From Bin5 sp965200685 (GTDB lineage Bacteria; Chloroflexota; Anaerolineae; Caldilineales; Caldilineaceae), in contig OZ241379.1 of the NCBI GenBank assembly GCA_965200685.1, positions 806,001 through 870,000 on the forward strand: a DNA stretch of 64,000 nt, given 5' to 3'. Made by a program: the position numbers and the translations under genes. A model generated the notes under the pieces. That model was not told where the DNA came from. It saw only the letters and a list, made by a program, of their open reading frames with translations, and made no database searches. This document shows positions 8,371 to 16,985 of this stretch, one piece after another. The first letter of the stretch is position 1. Every line of letters begins with the position of its first letter.

Positions 8371-9678
8371 ATGATGAAACAGGTGAATATCAACAATTCA
8401 GAATGGGGAACGTTTAAGGATAGCTTGAAAGCACCAATTCATGGATGGTTTACGTATCCTGCAGGATTTTCTTACAAAGCAGTTGAATACGCAATAAAAA
8501 GATTCTGTATTTCATCTGGTCAGACGATTTATGACCCATTTTTAGGATCAGGAACAACAAATCTTGTTGCAAAAACTCATGGTATCCATTCTATTGGTGT
8601 TGAAGCCCATCCTTTTGTTTGTAAGATAGCTGAAGCGAAACTTGATTGGTCTGTTACGCAGCTAGATGTAATGAATTTTGTAAGATATTGTGAAGTAACT
8701 TTACATAAAAAAGTCAAAGAGCTGCAGTCAATTCAATTAGAAGATGAGTTTCCTGAACTCCTACTTAAATGTTATCAAGCTGAAACATTATATGACTTAT
8801 GGGGGTTACGAGAACTTTTACAGGAGACAGATTTATCTCCTAGCTTATATCAATTTTTCTTTGTAGCACTAACTTCTTTGTTGAGAAGTGTTTCTACGGC
8901 AGCTACTGGTTGGCCTTATATCGCTCCGAGAGTAAAAAAAGTTTCATCTTTATCTAAAGATGTCTTGACCGAATTCCGCTCTTTGTCCTGGAAAATGATC
9001 TGTGATGTGGAAAAAATGAAATTGTTTTCAGGTCAAAAGTATCTCAATGTGAAGACTTCTATATTTAATAATGACTCAAGAGATACAAGGGCCTTTATCG
9101 CTGATCAGTCTGCGAATCATGTCTTTACTTCTCCGCCCTATCTTAATAATTTTGATTATGCAGATAGAACAAGACTTGAACTCTATTTTTGGGGAGAAGC
9201 GAAAACGTGGAAAGATATTTCTACTCAGATACGAGCTAAGTTGATGACATCTGCTACGACCCAAATCAATCGTTCTGATTCAAAGTATACCCTCTCACAT
9301 GATCTCGCAGTTGAATGTCCTGAAGTGTATGACTTTCTTGTGAAGTCTAGTGCCGAGTTAAATATTCGGAGAAAAGAAAAAGGGGGCAAAAAAAGTTACG
9401 ATCTAATGGTTGCAGGCTACTTCAACGACATACATCTTGTCCTGAAAGACGTCTGTCGTGTATTGAAGTCCAATGCCACAGCTATTTTTGTGTTAGGTGA
9501 TTCTGCACCTTATGGCGTACATATACCAACGGATGAGCTGATTGGACAGATCGGTCTCGGTGTTGGTTTTTCAAGCTATGATATTGAGATACTTCGCCAA
9601 CGTGGTGGGAAATGGAAAGATAATCCACAACGTCATTCAATACCGCTACGTGAAACAATTGTACGCATGGAAAAGTAG
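8371..9678 (+). CDS. DNA methyltransferase of a type II-like R-M pair (probable N4-cytosine/N6-adenine)
   Basis: A 435-residue AdoMet-dependent DNA methylase. The AdoMet motif YDPFLGSGTT (about residues 54-63) precedes the catalytic motif TSPPY (about 253-257), a permuted motif order. SPPY rather than DPPY favours N4-cytosine methylation but does not prove it. Start ATG 8371 is preferred; ATG 8374 and an upstream TTG 8329 are alternatives. The gene is visibly AT-rich with many A/T-ending codons, unlike the GC-rich genes on both sides, pointing to acquisition by transfer. The cognate nuclease gene starts 4 nt after its stop. Confidence 0.88.
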   Translation: MMKQVNINNSEWGTFKDSLKAPIHGWFTYPAGFSYKAVEYAIKRFCISSGQTIYDPFLGSGTTNLVAKTHGIHSIGVEAHPFVCKIAEAKLDWSVTQLDVMNFVRYCEVTLHKKVKELQSIQLEDEFPELLLKCYQAETLYDLWGLRELLQETDLSPSLYQFFFVALTSLLRSVSTAATGWPYIAPRVKKVSSLSKDVLTEFRSLSWKMICDVEKMKLFSGQKYLNVKTSIFNNDSRDTRAFIADQSANHVFTSPPYLNNFDYADRTRLELYFWGEAKTWKDISTQIRAKLMTSATTQINRSDSKYTLSHDLAVECPEVYDFLVKSSAELNIRRKEKGGKKSYDLMVAGYFNDIHLVLKDVCRVLKSNATAIFVLGDSAPYGVHIPTDELIGQIGLGVGFSSYDIEILRQRGGKWKDNPQRHSIPLRETIVRMEK

Positions 9679-9682
9679 CCTT

Positions 9683-10504
9683 ATGCGAAGTGGCAAACAT
9701 ATTGCGAATCCTGGCAGTGCATTGGGTGAAGCCATTGGGGCCTCTCTAGAATATGCTGTTGACAACTTGCTGGAAAATATGGCGGAGCAATTGGGTCATT
9801 ACTATCTGTCTTCTGGAGTGCGAAAAAATAAGAGCGGAACTCGACAGAAGAGACTACTGCTGTTTGATAATTATGGCAACAACTATAATATTGATGGTGT
9901 CATTGCGAATGAGTTAATGCAGCCTATTATTATCTTTGAGACAAAATACATTCGATATACAAAGCACAATCGTGATAAGGGAAGTTGGATCTGTACGGCA
10001 CATTCTGCTATCCGACGTCACTATAAGAGTGTCCGCAACTCAATTGCGATCCTTGCTGGGAACTGGAGTAAAAGTTCCCTTGCCATGCTTCAAAGTTATG
10101 ATGTTACAATTTTCTTGATTCCTTTTGATAAGATTTGCGAATTGTTGGCTGAGTATGGCATTGATTTTAATTGGGAAGAAAAAGAGAGGGAAAAGGCCTA
10201 CAACTCGTGGCATACATACTCTATGCTTTCTAGCGAAAGAAGGAAGGATATCGGTCAAGAAATGGTAGCAGTTGTAGCACCTCAACTTACGGAACGTATC
10301 TCTGCACTCCTTGATGATTCTATCCCTAGAGAGATTGAGAAAGTGTCAGTAGAACTAACATCCAATTTAGGTGAAGTGCAGTTTACCGAATTTAATCGTG
10401 TTGAAAATGCGATTGACTTTTTACATAGTGGCGACTTGGACTCTATATTCTTGTCCACAGACTCCGTTAGCTTATTTGACCCTCCTCCTGCAATGGCAGA
10501 ATAA
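9683..10504 (+). CDS. Putative PD-(D/E)XK restriction endonuclease, partner of the upstream methylase
   Basis: The 273-residue protein starts MRSGKHIANPGSALGEAIG. A PD-(D/E)XK-type metal site is visible: Asp71 in NYNIDGVI, then Glu86 and Lys88 in IIIFETKY on the next strand, followed by a helix-rich segment with HSAIRRHYKSVRNSIAI. No named family was recognised beyond this. It is called a restriction enzyme because of the active-site pattern and its 4-nt spacing behind a DNA methylase in the same AT-rich island. The recognition sequence cannot be inferred. Confidence 0.75.
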   Translation: MRSGKHIANPGSALGEAIGASLEYAVDNLLENMAEQLGHYYLSSGVRKNKSGTRQKRLLLFDNYGNNYNIDGVIANELMQPIIIFETKYIRYTKHNRDKGSWICTAHSAIRRHYKSVRNSIAILAGNWSKSSLAMLQSYDVTIFLIPFDKICELLAEYGIDFNWEEKEREKAYNSWHTYSMLSSERRKDIGQEMVAVVAPQLTERISALLDDSIPREIEKVSVELTSNLGEVQFTEFNRVENAIDFLHSGDLDSIFLSTDSVSLFDPPPAMAE

Positions 10505-10653
10505 CCCTTACTGATTCTCACGGAAGTGTAGCGCATTGGGCAAGTAGAATAAATCGGCCTCGGACGCGGTCAGGGCGCGCTCGTGCGATTTTCACATTCA
10601 TCAGCACCCGCAATGACTTTGCCGGGCCGCTTATCTCTCTCCGGTCGGACCAT

Positions 10654-11619
10654 TTACCAAGCCGACACCTCGTTCAGCATCTCTAGCTGCACGGCGTCCA
10701 AGTGTACATCCAGCGCGGCCAGGCTACCCTGTAGCTGCTCGACTGTATTGGCCCCGATAATCGACGCGGTCATAACCGGCTGGGCCAAGAGCCAAGCCAA
10801 TGAGACAGCCTGCGGTGTGGTACTGAGTTCGTCGGCCACGGCCCGCACTACGTCCAGAACTTTCCAGCCGAAGTCGTTGAAGTAGCGATTTCGCACCACT
10901 TCTGCCCGCACACTTTCTGTATGGTCCTCGCGGCTGTATTTGCCGGTCAGAAAGCCGCCGGCCAACGAGCTATATGAGATGACACCGATGCCGTATGCTT
11001 GGCAAACTTCCGCCAGCGCGTCCTCAAATTCGGCACGATGCACCAGATTGTAGTGGGGTTGAATCGAATTGTAACGGGTCAACCCATACTTGTCGCTCAT
11101 CCACAGAGCCTCCATCAGCCTCCAGGCCGGATAGTTGCTACAGCCGATATAGCGTACTTTCCCTTGCTGCACCAGCCGGTCCAGAGCCTCTAAGGTTTCG
11201 TCAATAGGGGTATCCGCGTCGAATGAATGGCTCTGGTACAGGTCGATAACATCGGTCTGTAGCCGGCGTAAAGATGCCTCACAGGCTTCAACAATGTGCT
11301 TACGGCTCAACCCCTGATCGTTCGGACCCACTCCCATCGGCCCCCGCAATTTTGTGGCAATGATCATCTGCGAACGATTTCCGCTGGCCTGCATCCAGCG
11401 GCCAATGATCTCCTCGCTGACACCGCCCTCATTGCCCTCCGCCCAGCGGCTATAGATATCGGCCGTGTCAATAAAATTACCGCCCGCTTCCGCGAACGCA
11501 TCCATCACAGCAAAGCTCGTCTCCTCATCGGCAGTCCAACCGAACTGCATGGATCCCAAACAGAGTGCTGAAATCTTCAGGCCGGTACGGCCCAAGCGGC
11601 GATACGCCATATCAATCAT
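10654..11619 (-). CDS. Aldo/keto reductase
   Basis: An NADPH-dependent oxidoreductase of the AKR superfamily, 321 residues, starting MIDMAYRRLGRTGLKIS. The catalytic tetrad is recognisable as Asp and Tyr in IDTADIYSRW, Lys in IIATKLRG and His in DLYQSHSFD. The NADP-binding end shows SIIGANTVEQL. Start ATG 11619 is preferred because the AAGGAG that overlaps the selB stop codon lies 10 nt upstream. Just 7 nt separate it from selB, so it is the last gene of the coiled-coil-selB-AKR operon. A functional link to selenocysteine is not evident. Confidence 0.92.
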   Translation of the reverse strand: MIDMAYRRLGRTGLKISALCLGSMQFGWTADEETSFAVMDAFAEAGGNFIDTADIYSRWAEGNEGGVSEEIIGRWMQASGNRSQMIIATKLRGPMGVGPNDQGLSRKHIVEACEASLRRLQTDVIDLYQSHSFDADTPIDETLEALDRLVQQGKVRYIGCSNYPAWRLMEALWMSDKYGLTRYNSIQPHYNLVHRAEFEDALAEVCQAYGIGVISYSSLAGGFLTGKYSREDHTESVRAEVVRNRYFNDFGWKVLDVVRAVADELSTTPQAVSLAWLLAQPVMTASIIGANTVEQLQGSLAALDVHLDAVQLEMLNEVSAW

Positions 11620-11626
11620 GTCTCAA

Positions 11627-13555
11627 TTACTCCTTGCTTATTGCTCTCAATACTCTCTCATCCCCCATCCGCCGGGTGACACGCCGGGCGTCCAGTTCCT
11701 CCAACAGTGCTTGCGCGTACTTGCGGCTTGTGTCCAGCAGATCGCGCACATCCGCCAGTGTAATCGCTCCATTCACCTGGGCCAAGGCGGTGATCTTCTC
11801 CACTGCCATGGCGAAATCCTCTTGGAGAAAGTAGACTGCCCCCGGCAGCCTCACCAGAATCTTCTGCTCCACAAGCGATTCCAACAAGGCCTCGTCGTTG
11901 TTCAAGAGGACGAGGGTGTTGATGGCATTGGGTGGGCTGAATGAAGCGGCATGGTAGGCGGCCAGCGTGCGCTCGATAGCCTGCTGCTGGCCAGGTGAAT
12001 AACGGACTGTATGGGATGGCAAACGCACTGTGCTTTCTTCACCCAGCACCAGTTCATCCGCCTGTACCTGTAGGACCAAATCATTAAAGAAGCGCTGCGG
12101 TAGCTCTTTGCGTATGCCCTGGGCCCCGACCAACCGTAAGCGGCCACGCACTTCGCTACGGGGCATGCCCTGGGATAAGGGGTTCTGACGGTGAAATTCG
12201 CCGAGAATCAACTGCATATCCGCGATGAGCTGTTGATAGGCCGCTGCGCTGATGAGCAGGTCATTCATTCTCCGTACCAGATCAGCGGCCAGCAGTTGCT
12301 GGATTGCCTCTTGCGCGGCTCCGATGCCAAGGCCGCTGGCAGCGGTCAGATCCTGGGCGGACAGAAGCGGTTCCCGCTCGAGTGCTTGCAACACAATCTC
12401 CTCTGGCCTTCCCTGCGCTAGGGTTTCCAGCTTCAAAGCAATTGTCGGGTCGAAACGACGATAACGCCGCCGGGGGTGTGGGTCAAGGATTTCACCGCCG
12501 CCGAGGGTGAGGCTGGGCGAAGGCTGGCGTAAAATGAAGCGGTCCCCGGCCGCGACAAGAACCGGACGATCTAGGCGCAATTGCAGCCAGCCCTCCTCAG
12601 CGGGCAGCAGTTCCTCCGTGCCCAGAAGCCGCGCATAGGCCGGAGTCTCCGCGGCACCGCTGAAGAAGTCCACCCCCACATTGTGTACCAGGGCCTGCGG
12701 GGCCGCGGACAGTAGCTGAAAGGACACATCGAGCAACTTGGTCGCGCGCAAGGTACCCGGCTTCACCAGAACCTGTCCTCGGCGAATCTCATCCATGCCC
12801 ACGCCGCTGAGATTTACTGCCACACGGCTACCCGGCTGTGCCCGTTCAAGACTCTGTTTGTGGCTTTGCAGCCCACGGATCCGGCCTGATGGGCCATCGG
12901 GCAGAATATCCACCGGATCGCCTAAAGAGAAGTGACCATCACTGAGTGTACCGGTCACGACCGTACCAAAACCAGGCTGGCTGAAAATCCGGTCAATCGG
13001 CAACCGGGGCCGTTCCCGGTCTCGACGGGGCGGCAGGACCATCAATGCATCAGCCAAGGCCGAACGCAACGCATCCAGCCCAGCCCCTGTCTGTCCGCTC
13101 ACTCGCACCACCGCTGCATCTTCCAGACGGGTGCCAAGCAGGACCTCCTGAATATCCAGTTCGACCAGATCCAGCCATTCGGGCTCGTCGATCAGATCGA
13201 TTTTTGTCAGGGCGACCAGACCAACAGGGACTGCCAGCAGATCGAGGATGGCAAGATGTTCACGCGTCTGGGGCATGACCCCTTCATCCGCGGCGATTAC
13301 GAGAACAGCAGCATCAACACTACCGACACCAGCCAACATATTCTTGATGAAGTCAATATGGCCGGGCACATCAACAATCCCGACAGATTCTTCCGAACTA
13401 TCGGGCATGGCCAGGTCCATCCAAGCAAAGCCCAGCACAATTGTCAGGCCCCGCCTCTTTTCTTCCTCCAGACGGTCCGGGTGCATCCCGCTCAGAGCCT
13501 GCACCAAGGTCGATTTACCGTGATCGACATGCCCCGCGGTAGTGATGACCCGCAT
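11627..13555 (-). CDS. selB: Selenocysteine-specific translation elongation factor SelB
   Basis: A GTPase that delivers Sec-tRNA to UGA codons at a SECIS hairpin. The 642-residue protein begins MRVITTAGHVDHGKSTLVQA (G1), has DRLEEEKRRGLTI, DVPGHIDFIKNM (G3) and ALTKIDL (G4), then the EF-Tu-like beta-barrels (RIFSQPGFGTVVTGTL). The C-terminal half carries the winged-helix repeats that bind SECIS RNA (ending EKITALAQVNGAITLADVRD). Its presence shows the organism decodes UGA as Sec. selA, selD and tRNA-Sec were not seen here. The start overlaps the preceding stop by one base (TGATG). Confidence 0.96.
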   Translation of the reverse strand: MRVITTAGHVDHGKSTLVQALSGMHPDRLEEEKRRGLTIVLGFAWMDLAMPDSSEESVGIVDVPGHIDFIKNMLAGVGSVDAAVLVIAADEGVMPQTREHLAILDLLAVPVGLVALTKIDLIDEPEWLDLVELDIQEVLLGTRLEDAAVVRVSGQTGAGLDALRSALADALMVLPPRRDRERPRLPIDRIFSQPGFGTVVTGTLSDGHFSLGDPVDILPDGPSGRIRGLQSHKQSLERAQPGSRVAVNLSGVGMDEIRRGQVLVKPGTLRATKLLDVSFQLLSAAPQALVHNVGVDFFSGAAETPAYARLLGTEELLPAEEGWLQLRLDRPVLVAAGDRFILRQPSPSLTLGGGEILDPHPRRRYRRFDPTIALKLETLAQGRPEEIVLQALEREPLLSAQDLTAASGLGIGAAQEAIQQLLAADLVRRMNDLLISAAAYQQLIADMQLILGEFHRQNPLSQGMPRSEVRGRLRLVGAQGIRKELPQRFFNDLVLQVQADELVLGEESTVRLPSHTVRYSPGQQQAIERTLAAYHAASFSPPNAINTLVLLNNDEALLESLVEQKILVRLPGAVYFLQEDFAMAVEKITALAQVNGAITLADVRDLLDTSRKYAQALLEELDARRVTRRMGDERVLRAISKE

Positions 13556-14859
13556 CAGGACTGCTTCTGGGCTGGCTCAGCGGACACGATGCCGGCGGTA
13601 CGGCGAGTATTATTCTGGCGGGCATACAGTTCGGCGGTACGGCGCGACTTCTGCCATTCCTCTTCCAGATTTTTCATGTTTTCGTCCCGCTCTTCCAAGG
13701 CCGATTGCAGGCCATCGAGCCATAGCTGAGTCGCGTTGACGTAGCGAGTTCCGTATTGCTCCTGCAACTTCCATAGCTGACGCAGCATCTCCTCATGAAC
13801 CCGCAGATCATGCAGAATCGGTGGGAAATGTTCCACAAACTCCTTGTTGTACTTCCCCTGCTCCCGCCACAGATGTTCCCGGCGTAGGTCGTCCCGCCGG
13901 CTCTTCTTTTCAAATTCTTCCCGGAACTCATCCATCTCCCGACGCATACGCTCTTCGGCCAGTCGTTGTAACTCCTGCACCTGCACCTGGTCCCGGCGAA
14001 TGGATTCCAGATTTTCAGGAATTGTATGGGCTGTCCTGCGGGCTGTTTCGACGGTTTGGGCAAAAGACTGAACCCGTTCTTCATTTTTGAGGACAGTCGC
14101 CCGCTGTTCATCGATCATCTCCTGCCAGCGGTTGAGCACCTGTAACCGCTCGACAATTTCCACCCGCAGCCGCTCCATAAAATCCTTCTGCTCTTCCCGT
14201 ATCTCGCCAAAGATTGGACGCCAGCGTTCGATTTCGGTGTTTATCCGCCGGTCGGCATCATCCAGAACCGAAAACCGCCCAGCAATCCCTTCGGTGCGTT
14301 TGAACAGTTCGACTGTCTCCTGTTGTAATTGGGCGATTCGTTTGGTGTCACTGGTGCGCTGCTCTGCCAAGAACGGGATCTGTCGGGTGCGCTCTTCAAT
14401 ATCTTTGGCCAGGAAATTGATCTGATTGCGCGCCTCCATAATCATATCAACTAGACGATTTTCCTCCTCCTTACGCAGCTCTACCTCATCTTCGACCCGG
14501 CCAATCCGAGGCAGTTCCCGGCGCACTTCGCTGATCTCCCGGACGAGTGCCTCCCTATCTGTCAAACGGACTCGCTCGATCTCCCGTACAGATTGGGTAC
14601 GTGCCTCATCACCCCGGTCCATACGCAGAACAAACTCCTGCTTCACATTCTGAATCTGATGATCTAACTGGTTGAAACGCTCCAACTGTGCAGTGGTGGT
14701 CTCTAGACGTCCTTCCAGTTCCTGAATCCGATGGGTCTGTTCCACGATCTCCGCGGACTGGCTCTCAAGCTGTTGCTGCAAACGGGCGATCTCTGCACGA
14801 TCTCGCCGATATTCCTCATCAAGCCAATGTACCATCTGTGCTAGTTGGTCGATATCCAT
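13555..14859 (-). CDS. Long coiled-coil protein of unknown function
   Basis: The 434-residue protein, starting MDIDQLAQMVHWLDEEYRR, is almost entirely charged heptad-type helix (Glu, Arg, Gln, Leu rich), interrupted by NFLAKDIEERTRQIPFL and a C-terminal segment with FVEHFPPILHDLRVHEEM. There is no signal peptide, membrane segment or catalytic motif, so it is probably a cytoplasmic scaffold. I do not recognise the family. It is the first gene of the operon with selB, joined by a one-base stop/start overlap, and has its own strong promoter. Confidence 0.85.
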   Translation of the reverse strand: MDIDQLAQMVHWLDEEYRRDRAEIARLQQQLESQSAEIVEQTHRIQELEGRLETTTAQLERFNQLDHQIQNVKQEFVLRMDRGDEARTQSVREIERVRLTDREALVREISEVRRELPRIGRVEDEVELRKEEENRLVDMIMEARNQINFLAKDIEERTRQIPFLAEQRTSDTKRIAQLQQETVELFKRTEGIAGRFSVLDDADRRINTEIERWRPIFGEIREEQKDFMERLRVEIVERLQVLNRWQEMIDEQRATVLKNEERVQSFAQTVETARRTAHTIPENLESIRRDQVQVQELQRLAEERMRREMDEFREEFEKKSRRDDLRREHLWREQGKYNKEFVEHFPPILHDLRVHEEMLRQLWKLQEQYGTRYVNATQLWLDGLQSALEERDENMKNLEEEWQKSRRTAELYARQNNTRRTAGIVSAEPAQKQS

Positions 14860-14938
14860 TTCTCATCCTATCGCTGTTGCGTCATGCGTACTCTAGGGCA
14901 GTTGAGTGAGCAGCGAACCGCCAAAGATCTTTAAGGCA

Positions 14939-14968
14939 ATTATACCATTCGTGAAAGAGTGGTGACAA
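14939..14968 (-). promoter_or_regulatory. Promoter of the coiled-coil/selB/AKR operon
   Basis: On the minus strand TTGTCA (14968-14963), an 18-nt spacer and a perfect TATAAT (14944-14939) lie about 80 nt before the ATG at 14859. The rest of the 14860-15034 gap shows nothing else I can support. Confidence 0.65.
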
Positions 14969-15034
14969 ACAATCGGATTCTAGGCATTGATGACACACAA
15001 GAGACGATGCGAGCTGCTGGCGGCCAGTGCCCTC

Positions 15035-16132
15035 TTAGATAGCATAATTTTTGACTGCAACCGGATCCAATTCCAGCCCTAGGCCATGTCGGTTGGGGTC
15101 TGGGGACCATACGCCATCCTGTGGCTCATCAAAGGAAGTATAGATGATGCGGTCCGCTGCTTCAACAGTGCCCAAATACTCAACAATTTTCAGATTGGAG
15201 ATGGCACAGGTCAAATGGAGATGGACAAGTTGATAGGCGTGAGGGGCCACTGGCAGATTAAAGGCATGGGCCAGATGTGCCACTTTCATCCATTCGGTGA
15301 TGCCCCCCACACGGCCTACATCCGGCTGTACAATGTCGGCACCGCCGCGGGCAATGAGATCACGGAAGCCATATTTGGTGTATTCATGCTCACCGGTCGC
15401 CACAGGGATGTCAATAGCTCTGGCAACCGCGGCCAGGCCTTCGATATCATCGGCCAAGACCGGCTCTTCAAACCAACCGATAGTGTACTCCTCAAAAATG
15501 CGGGCCATGCGAATCGCCTGCTTGGCGTAGAAACCGTTGTTGGCGTCAACAAACACCTGCACATCGTCGCCGACAGCCTCACGTACTGCTGCCAGCCGGG
15601 CTACATCCTCCTGCTCACTCTGGCCGAAATCCTTGCCCACTTTCATCTTCACAGCCTTCATGCCCCGCTCCACATATCCGCACTGCTCCACCACCAATTC
15701 ATCCAGAGAAAAATGTGTCCATCCGCCGCTACCGTAAACCGGCACAGCGTCTGTAAATGGCCCTAGCAATTGGTAGAGAGGTGTTTCGTAGTATTTCGCT
15801 TTTAGGTCCCACAGGGCGATGTCCACGGCTGAGAGCGCGCTGAAGGCCAACCCCTTACGCCCGACGCCGCGAATCGCCCAGAACATATCATCCCACAACT
15901 TTTCAATGTGCAGGGCATTCTGGCCGAGCAGAATCGGCTTGAGTGTACGTTCGATCACCTCCCGGGCCGCGGTGGCCCCACCGCCTAGGCCCAGCCCGAC
16001 CAGGCCCTGGTCCGAATAGATATGAACGAAGCATTGGGTACGTCCCTGTGATATGTGCCGAATCGTCGCGTCTTGAAATCCCGGCAGATGCGGGAGAGAT
16101 AGCACTGTTGTCTGGATATCCTGAATGATCAT
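15035..16132 (-). CDS. Mandelate racemase/muconate lactonizing enzyme family protein (enolase superfamily)
   Basis: The 365-residue protein starts MIIQDIQTTVLSLPHLPG; GGAGAA lies 6 nt before ATG 16132. It has the enolase-superfamily capping domain and barrel. Catalytic Lys is in KAVKMKVGKD, metal ligands are Asp in VFVDANNGF, Glu in WFEEPV and Glu in VATGEHEY, and the Asp/His dyad is in IVQPDVGRVGG and PVAPHAYQ. The reaction is probably dehydration or epimerisation of a sugar acid, but the substrate is not predictable. It is divergent from the VOC gene at 16202, with a 69-nt shared upstream region. Confidence 0.93.
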   Translation of the reverse strand: MIIQDIQTTVLSLPHLPGFQDATIRHISQGRTQCFVHIYSDQGLVGLGLGGGATAAREVIERTLKPILLGQNALHIEKLWDDMFWAIRGVGRKGLAFSALSAVDIALWDLKAKYYETPLYQLLGPFTDAVPVYGSGGWTHFSLDELVVEQCGYVERGMKAVKMKVGKDFGQSEQEDVARLAAVREAVGDDVQVFVDANNGFYAKQAIRMARIFEEYTIGWFEEPVLADDIEGLAAVARAIDIPVATGEHEYTKYGFRDLIARGGADIVQPDVGRVGGITEWMKVAHLAHAFNLPVAPHAYQLVHLHLTCAISNLKIVEYLGTVEAADRIIYTSFDEPQDGVWSPDPNRHGLGLELDPVAVKNYAI

Positions 16133-16201
16133 CTGAATTCTCCGATACGTGAGTTTGGCTTTCAATCTAGTCGTTGGTATTATCTCATAGAATCGAAATT
16201 T

Positions 16202-16705
16202 ATGAGTATAACAGAAAACTGCAGCATTGTTGGTATGAGCAAAATCGGTTTGGGTGCGGTTGTACAGGTGGGCATCGTCGTGCGGGATGCCCAAGCGACA
16301 GTCAACGCTTGGGTAGAACGCTTTGCGTTGGAGCCGGTGCAAATAGTCGATTGGCCGCCATCGGGCAGCAATCTAGGCGCACAGTCCACCTATCGGGGAA
16401 GACCGGGAAATTTTCGCATGCGGCTGGCCTTCATTGAAACCGGGCCAGTCCAGATAGAGATTATCGAACCGCTGGAAGGCGACAACATCTATTCCGAGTT
16501 TCTTGAAGAAAAGGGCGAAGGTCTACACCATATACTCTTCTTGGTGGACGACCCCGCAGAGGTTGCGGAAAAGCTGGCAGTAGACATCACCCAGAGTGGC
16601 GGCTCCATGCTGAACCCTGGGGCCATGTGGGCATATCTGGATACAGAAAAATTTCTCGGGACAATCATCGAGCTGAAGACGAAACTGAAGCCAGACGCAT
16701 ATTGA
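16202..16705 (+). CDS. VOC (glyoxalase/methylmalonyl-CoA epimerase-like) protein
   Basis: A vicinal-oxygen-chelate fold protein of up to 167 residues. The N-terminal half has VVQVGIVVRDAQATVNAW, the second half has GEGLHHILFLVDD and a Glu ligand position in LGTIIELKTK. The order resembles methylmalonyl-CoA epimerase or glyoxalase I relatives, but the first metal ligand is not the usual His in a CoA-epimerase context, so the substrate is open. The start may be ATG 16202 or the internal ATG 16235 (MSKIGLGAV). The 280-nt stretch after it (16706-16985) holds nothing I can identify. Confidence 0.8.
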   Translation: MSITENCSIVGMSKIGLGAVVQVGIVVRDAQATVNAWVERFALEPVQIVDWPPSGSNLGAQSTYRGRPGNFRMRLAFIETGPVQIEIIEPLEGDNIYSEFLEEKGEGLHHILFLVDDPAEVAEKLAVDITQSGGSMLNPGAMWAYLDTEKFLGTIIELKTKLKPDAY

Positions 16706-16985
16706 ATTGTCCTGTTCCACATTTTTTCAGTTTGCCCAATGACAAGGCGGGAAAATGCAAACGATGCCGATACCCTCGAATGTCGGGTAATTCAAAACAA
16801 CCATTTGACTGCAACCGGATATGGTTGTTACAATGTGTCCTAGGCATCTGCTCCTGTGCGGGTTGTTCCCATTGGATTCTTGCGCCGGTTTGCCGAATGG
16901 CGATGGGCGGTGCAAAATTCAAAGTCCTTCGTGATGCGAAGGGGACGGGTATATACCTCTTTCCGGCGGACGGATCGTTGAAACT

